From the NCBI RefSeq assembly GCF_006539165.1, contig NZ_BJMM01000013.1, positions 122,222 through 186,221 of the forward strand: a DNA stretch of 64,000 nucleotides, read 5' to 3'. Both the position numbers and the translations under genes were made by a program. The notes beneath the pieces are model-generated. The model made no database searches and was not told where the DNA came from. It saw nothing but the letters and a program-made list of their open reading frames with translations. The number at the start of each line of letters is the position of its first letter. Within the stretch, counting starts at the first letter, position 1. This DNA is from Streptomyces cacaoi. GTDB lineage: Bacteria; Actinomycetota; Actinomycetes; Streptomycetales; Streptomycetaceae. Positions 60,942 through 64,000 of the stretch are shown here, in pieces.

Positions 60942-61015
60942 TAGCGGGGACAGGATTTGAACCTGCGACCTCTGGGTTATGAGCCCAGCGAGCTACCGAG
61001 CTGCTCCACCCCGCG
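60942..61015 (-). tRNA. Initiator tRNA-fMet (CAT), copy 1
   Basis: A complete 74-nt cloverleaf: D stem GAGC/GCTC, anticodon stem CTGGG/CCCAG with loop CTCATAA (anticodon CAT) and T stem GCAGG/CCTGT. Three G-C pairs below the anticodon and an unpaired position 1-72 (C1 against U72) mark an initiator. CCA is not encoded. Confidence 0.95.
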
Positions 61016-61029
61016 CCGTTGTGTGCACA

Positions 61030-61058
61030 ACTCTAACCTCCTCAGCAGCCGCGTGCAA
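61030..61058 (-). promoter_or_regulatory. Promoter of tRNA-fMet copy 1
   Basis: TTGCAC (-35, 61058-61053), a 17-nt spacer and TAGAGT (-10, 61035-61030) on the minus strand. A GTTGT-N4-ACAAC hairpin lies between -10 and the tRNA (61018-61031). Confidence 0.75.
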
Positions 61059-61204
61059 ATCGATGCGGGAGCGACGACAGAGGCGACGGACATGCGGGCG
61101 TCCCCCCGTGCACGGCCCGCTCACCGGGACCAGGACCAACGGCCCACCCCGGGCCGGGCCGGACGGCCGAGGCGCGGCCGGGCCGGCGGTGGAAGGGTGT
61201 GCGC

Positions 61205-61654
61205 ATGCCCGCTTCCGCACCGTCCTGGCCCGGTCACCTGCCGGTCGGAGCCGTCCGCTTCGCACGCCCCACCGCACGCTTCGACGCCGTCCTCGCCTTC
61301 TACCGCGACGATCTCGGCCTGCCCGTGCTCGCCCAGTGGCGGGGCCACGCCGGCTACGACGGTGTCGTCCTGGGCCTGCCCGGCGCCCCCGTCCAGCTGG
61401 AGATCACCCAGCACGGCGATCCGCCGCACATCCCCGCGGCCCACCCGGAGAACCAGCTGGTGCTCTACCTGGACGGCCCGCGGGCGCGCGACCGGGCCGT
61501 CGCGCATCTGCGCGCACGCGGGCACGATCCGGTACCGGCCGCCAACCCGTACTGGCCGGAGCACGGGGCCGTGCTCTTCGAGGACCCGGACGGCTGGCTG
61601 GTCGTCCTGGCGCCCTGGATCTTCGGGCGCGACCCGGTACCCACCCGGGACTGA
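61205..61654 (+). CDS. VOC-family (glyoxalase-like) protein
   Basis: A 149-residue protein of two beta-alpha-beta-beta-beta units (about residues 12-65 and 75-140), the VOC fold. RDDLGLPVLAQWRGHAGYDG, VLYLDGPRARD and AVLFEDPDGWLVVLAP are typical; a His/Glu metal site is likely (HIPAAHPENQ, FEDPDG). Members range from glyoxalase I to antibiotic-binding proteins. ATG 61205 has GGAAGGG at eight bases. Flanked by two tRNA genes. Confidence 0.8.
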   Translation: MPASAPSWPGHLPVGAVRFARPTARFDAVLAFYRDDLGLPVLAQWRGHAGYDGVVLGLPGAPVQLEITQHGDPPHIPAAHPENQLVLYLDGPRARDRAVAHLRARGHDPVPAANPYWPEHGAVLFEDPDGWLVVLAPWIFGRDPVPTRD

Positions 61655-61753
61655 CCCGGCCGACCCGGCTGACCGGAGCCCCGGTTCCCGGGGCGACGCA
61701 CGCGCCGTCGCCCCGGGAACCGGCCGATGTGCGGCCCGGCGAACGGGGCCCGC

Positions 61754-63649
61754 TCAGGCGGTCAGTTCGGCCCGCAGCGCCTCACGCAGCCGGGCCGCGC
61801 GCTCGGCCACCTCGGCCGGGCCCAGCTCGACCGCCCGCGCACACCAGAACTGGCCCTCGTCCAACTCGCCCCCGCGCGCGCTGATCAGCGCCAGCCGCAG
61901 CGCCGCCCGGCCGTGCCCGGCCTCGGCGGCCCGCGTCCACCACAGCGCCGCCTCGGTCTCGCTGCCCTCCCTGGCCAGCAACAGGCCCAGGTTGAACGCC
62001 CCGTTGGGGCTGCCCGCCTCGGCCGCCGCCCGGTACCAGCGCGCCGCGTCGACGGCCTCGCCGCGCTCCGCGAAGCACATGCCCAGCCGCACCTGCGCCC
62101 GGCGGTGCCCGCGCTCGGCAGCGCGCTCGTACCACTCCTCGTACTCCGCGCGGGGTGCGCCGTCCGTACGGCCCAGCCGGTGCTGGGAGTTGAGCTCGCC
62201 GGTGCTCTCGCTGCGCCGGTTCAGCCGCTCCAGCAGCGCACCGAGCCGGAAGGCGCCCTCGACACTGCCGCCGCCGGCCGCGCACCGCAGATGCCGCTCG
62301 GCCGCGTGCGGTTCACCGTCCCGCAGCAGCGCCATGCCCACCTGGAGCGCGGCCTCGGTGTGCCCCGCGGCTGCCGCACGCTCGTACCAGGCACGCGCCA
62401 CCCGGTGCTTGCCGCGGCCCGCGTAGAGGATGCCGAGGTTGAACGCGGCGTCCACGCTGCCGCCTTCGGCCGCCTTGGAGAACCACGGCTCGGCGCCCTC
62501 CGCGTCCCCGCGCTGCAACAGCAGCACGGCCAGCGCGTTGGCGGCCTCCCGGTGCCCCGCGTAGGCCGCGCGCCGGTACCACTGCTCGGCCTGGGCCGTA
62601 CGCCCCTGAGCCGCGCACAGCAGCCCGAGGTTGAACGCGCCGTCGTCGCAGCCCGCTTCGAGCGCGACGCGGTACCACCGCTCGGCGGCCTGCCGCTCAC
62701 CGCGGTCGGCGTGCAGCGCCCCCAGCGCGTTGGCCGCGTTCCCGTCGCCGTCCTCGGCGGCGCGGCGCCACCAGATCGCGGCGCTGTCCTCGTCCCCGGC
62801 GTCACGCAGCAGGAAGCCGAGCGCGCAGGCGGCCTTCGCCTCGCCGTCCTTGGCCGAGGTGAGGTACCAGCGGCCGGCCTCCCGCAGTTCGCCGCGGCGC
62901 TCCAGGATCGCCCCGAGCCGCAGCGCCGCTCTGCGGTGGCCGCGCGCCGCCGCCTGCCGGTACCAGCGCTCGGCCTCCTGTTCGGCCGCGCGCTGCTCGG
63001 CCGCGGTGACCTCGCCCGCCTCGGCCTTCTGCTGCGCGGCCTCGCCGACGAGTTGGGCGATGCGGTAGGCGGCCTCGCGGTGGCCCCGTTCGGCCGCCGC
63101 GCGGAACCACTCCTCCGCGCCCTCCTCTCCGCGGTGCTCCAGCAGATCCGCGAGCCCGTAGGCACCCAGCGCGTGCCCGGACTCCGCGGACTGGCGCAGC
63201 CAGTAGTGCGCCGCCGGCTCGTCTCCGCGTTCGCGGTGCAGCCGGCCGAGCGCGTGCGCGGCCGCGGCCGAACCGGCGACGGCGGCGGTACGCCACCAGC
63301 CTGCCGCTTCCTCGGCGCATCCCCTCTGGTGCAGCAGCACCCCGAGGTTGTTGGCCGCCGCGCGGTCGCCGCCGGCGGCGGCGGTGCGCAGATGCGGTTC
63401 GGCGCCGTCCAGATCGCCACGACGCAGCAGTTGGGCCCCCAGGACGCTCGCCGCGGCCGTGGTGCTCCCGGCGTGCGTCAACCCCCCGCCCGTGCTGCCT
63501 TCGTCGCCTGTCGCCCCGGCGTCCTCGACGGTGCCGGCGACGACCGTGGTGAGCGATGTGTCGGCTTTCTCGGCGATTTCCTCCATGCTCGGCCCCGGTA
63601 CCGGGTCTCCCGGGACCGTCGGCATTGCCTTGTCCCCCATAAGCTCCAT
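61754..63649 (-). CDS. Sel1-repeat protein
   Basis: A 631-residue solenoid of about 13 Sel1/TPR repeats of 36 residues, each with an A-x-x-LG-x-L...GD-x-x-A-x-x-WY-x-x-AA-x-x-GH pattern (for example DEPAAHYWLRQSAESGHALG). The first 60 residues are acidic and Ser/Thr/Gly-rich. No signal peptide or catalytic domain. Sel1 proteins scaffold signalling complexes; partners are unknown. ATG 63649 has AGGTGG at seven bases; ATG 63640 is an alternative. Confidence 0.88.
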   Translation of the reverse strand: MELMGDKAMPTVPGDPVPGPSMEEIAEKADTSLTTVVAGTVEDAGATGDEGSTGGGLTHAGSTTAAASVLGAQLLRRGDLDGAEPHLRTAAAGGDRAAANNLGVLLHQRGCAEEAAGWWRTAAVAGSAAAAHALGRLHRERGDEPAAHYWLRQSAESGHALGAYGLADLLEHRGEEGAEEWFRAAAERGHREAAYRIAQLVGEAAQQKAEAGEVTAAEQRAAEQEAERWYRQAAARGHRRAALRLGAILERRGELREAGRWYLTSAKDGEAKAACALGFLLRDAGDEDSAAIWWRRAAEDGDGNAANALGALHADRGERQAAERWYRVALEAGCDDGAFNLGLLCAAQGRTAQAEQWYRRAAYAGHREAANALAVLLLQRGDAEGAEPWFSKAAEGGSVDAAFNLGILYAGRGKHRVARAWYERAAAAGHTEAALQVGMALLRDGEPHAAERHLRCAAGGGSVEGAFRLGALLERLNRRSESTGELNSQHRLGRTDGAPRAEYEEWYERAAERGHRRAQVRLGMCFAERGEAVDAARWYRAAAEAGSPNGAFNLGLLLAREGSETEAALWWTRAAEAGHGRAALRLALISARGGELDEGQFWCARAVELGPAEVAERAARLREALRAELTA

Positions 63650-63776
63650 CGTCGCACCACCTGCAACCCGCGTACACCTGGTATACCGCACCCAGTGAGG
63701 TCACTTCGGCGGTTTGTCGACTTCCCGACAGAGAGATACCCCAAACGCGGGCTCCTGTGCACCCCCCGCACAAGCG

Positions 63777-63810
63777 AAGAGGCCCGGAGTCGGTTGACTC
63801 CGGGCCTCTT
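63777..63810. terminator. Terminator downstream of tRNA-fMet copy 2
   Basis: Perfect 15-bp stem: AAGAGGCCCGGAGTC at 63777-63791 with GACTCCGGGCCTCTT at 63796-63810, a GGTT loop. Confidence 0.92.
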
Positions 63811-63818
63811 TCGATTGG

Positions 63819-63892
63819 TAGCGGGGACAGGATTTGAACCTGCGACCTCTGGGTTATGAGCCCAGCGAGCTACCGAGCTGCTCCACCCCGCG
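63819..63892 (-). tRNA. Initiator tRNA-fMet (CAT), copy 2
   Basis: Identical to copy 1 over all 74 bases. The -10 TAGAGT (63912-63907) and a GTTGT-N4-ACAAC hairpin are conserved upstream; the -35 is weaker. Confidence 0.95.
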
Positions 63893-63968
63893 CCGTTGTG
63901 AGTACAACTCTACACCACTTTCCGGAGTGCTCTGACCAGGGCCCGGTGGCCGGTACCGAAAAGCGGGC

Positions 63969-64000
63969 GGCCGCGGTGACCTTCGACGGTCACCGCGGCC
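63969..64000. terminator. Hairpin at the window edge
   Basis: Perfect 13-bp stem GGCCGCGGTGACC / GGTCACCGCGGCC with loop TTCGAC, ending at the last base. Probably the terminator of a gene beyond the edge. Confidence 0.7.

Overview
This 64-kb window is high-GC actinobacterial chromosome, almost certainly from Streptomyces or a close relative. It carries a WhiB protein, an RsrA/sigma-R pair, a nickel superoxide dismutase with its processing protease, a DasR/DasABC aminosugar locus and a sigma-H-type stress sigma factor. From memory, the gene order follows the core arm of S. coelicolor from about SCO5262 down to SCO5204. I see no insertion sequence, prophage or CRISPR array. It is mostly core genome, so the interest lies in regulation: operators, riboswitch, leaders, alternative starts and codon choice.

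Layout. (1) 1-2104: polar amino-acid ABC transporter (minus strand; ATPase cut by the window edge), then NADP-malic enzyme. (2) 4191-6743: a methyltransferase diverging from a CGNR zinc-finger protein, then sodX and sodN with a strong terminator. (3) 6853-11002: methyltransferase, EamA exporter diverging from a LysR regulator, a 76-residue protein and a NUDIX hydrolase. (4) 11089-15149: two related HTH/repeat regulators, each with one rare TTA codon in its DNA-binding domain, then an amidase behind a 182-nt leader with no T. (5) 15216-20509: PLP enzyme, anti-sigma/sigma-H pair preceded by two perfect BldD boxes, lipid kinase, WblE. (6) 20565-25328: PdtaS-type kinase, aldolase plus SorC regulator, and an amino-sugar-phosphate SIS enzyme. 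(7) 25775-31732: the das locus, with dre operators between dasA and dasR and a further dre-like site at 22287. (8) 31908-37190: CstA/YbdD, a DUF3311 plus solute-symporter pair, and an acetyltransferase. (9) 37247-41407: class Ia ribonucleotide reductase behind NrdR boxes and a cobalamin riboswitch. (10) 41437-47889: peptide deformylase, a TPR protein, two membrane HD-domain proteins, and rsrA-sigR with a sigma-R promoter and a possible long isoform. (11) 47883-57951: hydrolase, SRAP, M50 protease, aroA, rsgA, SMR exporter with TetR, hisN, CBS protein, and catalase with a Fur-family repressor sharing a perfect operator. (12) 58052-64000: nitrate/sulfonate/taurine-type ABC transporter, two identical initiator tRNAs, a VOC protein and a Sel1-repeat protein.

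How the genes work together. Redox and stress themes recur: NiSOD, sigma-R/RsrA, sigma-H, catalase/CatR and WblE. The second theme is chitin and N-acetylglucosamine use: DasABC uptake, a GH3 hexosaminidase, a NagB-like enzyme and DasR. The third is carbon-starvation and organic-acid transport. Start sites were chosen from Shine-Dalgarno spacing and start-stop overlaps. Several genes have no Shine-Dalgarno but a -10-like hexamer 6-8 nt before the start, which suggests leaderless mRNAs.
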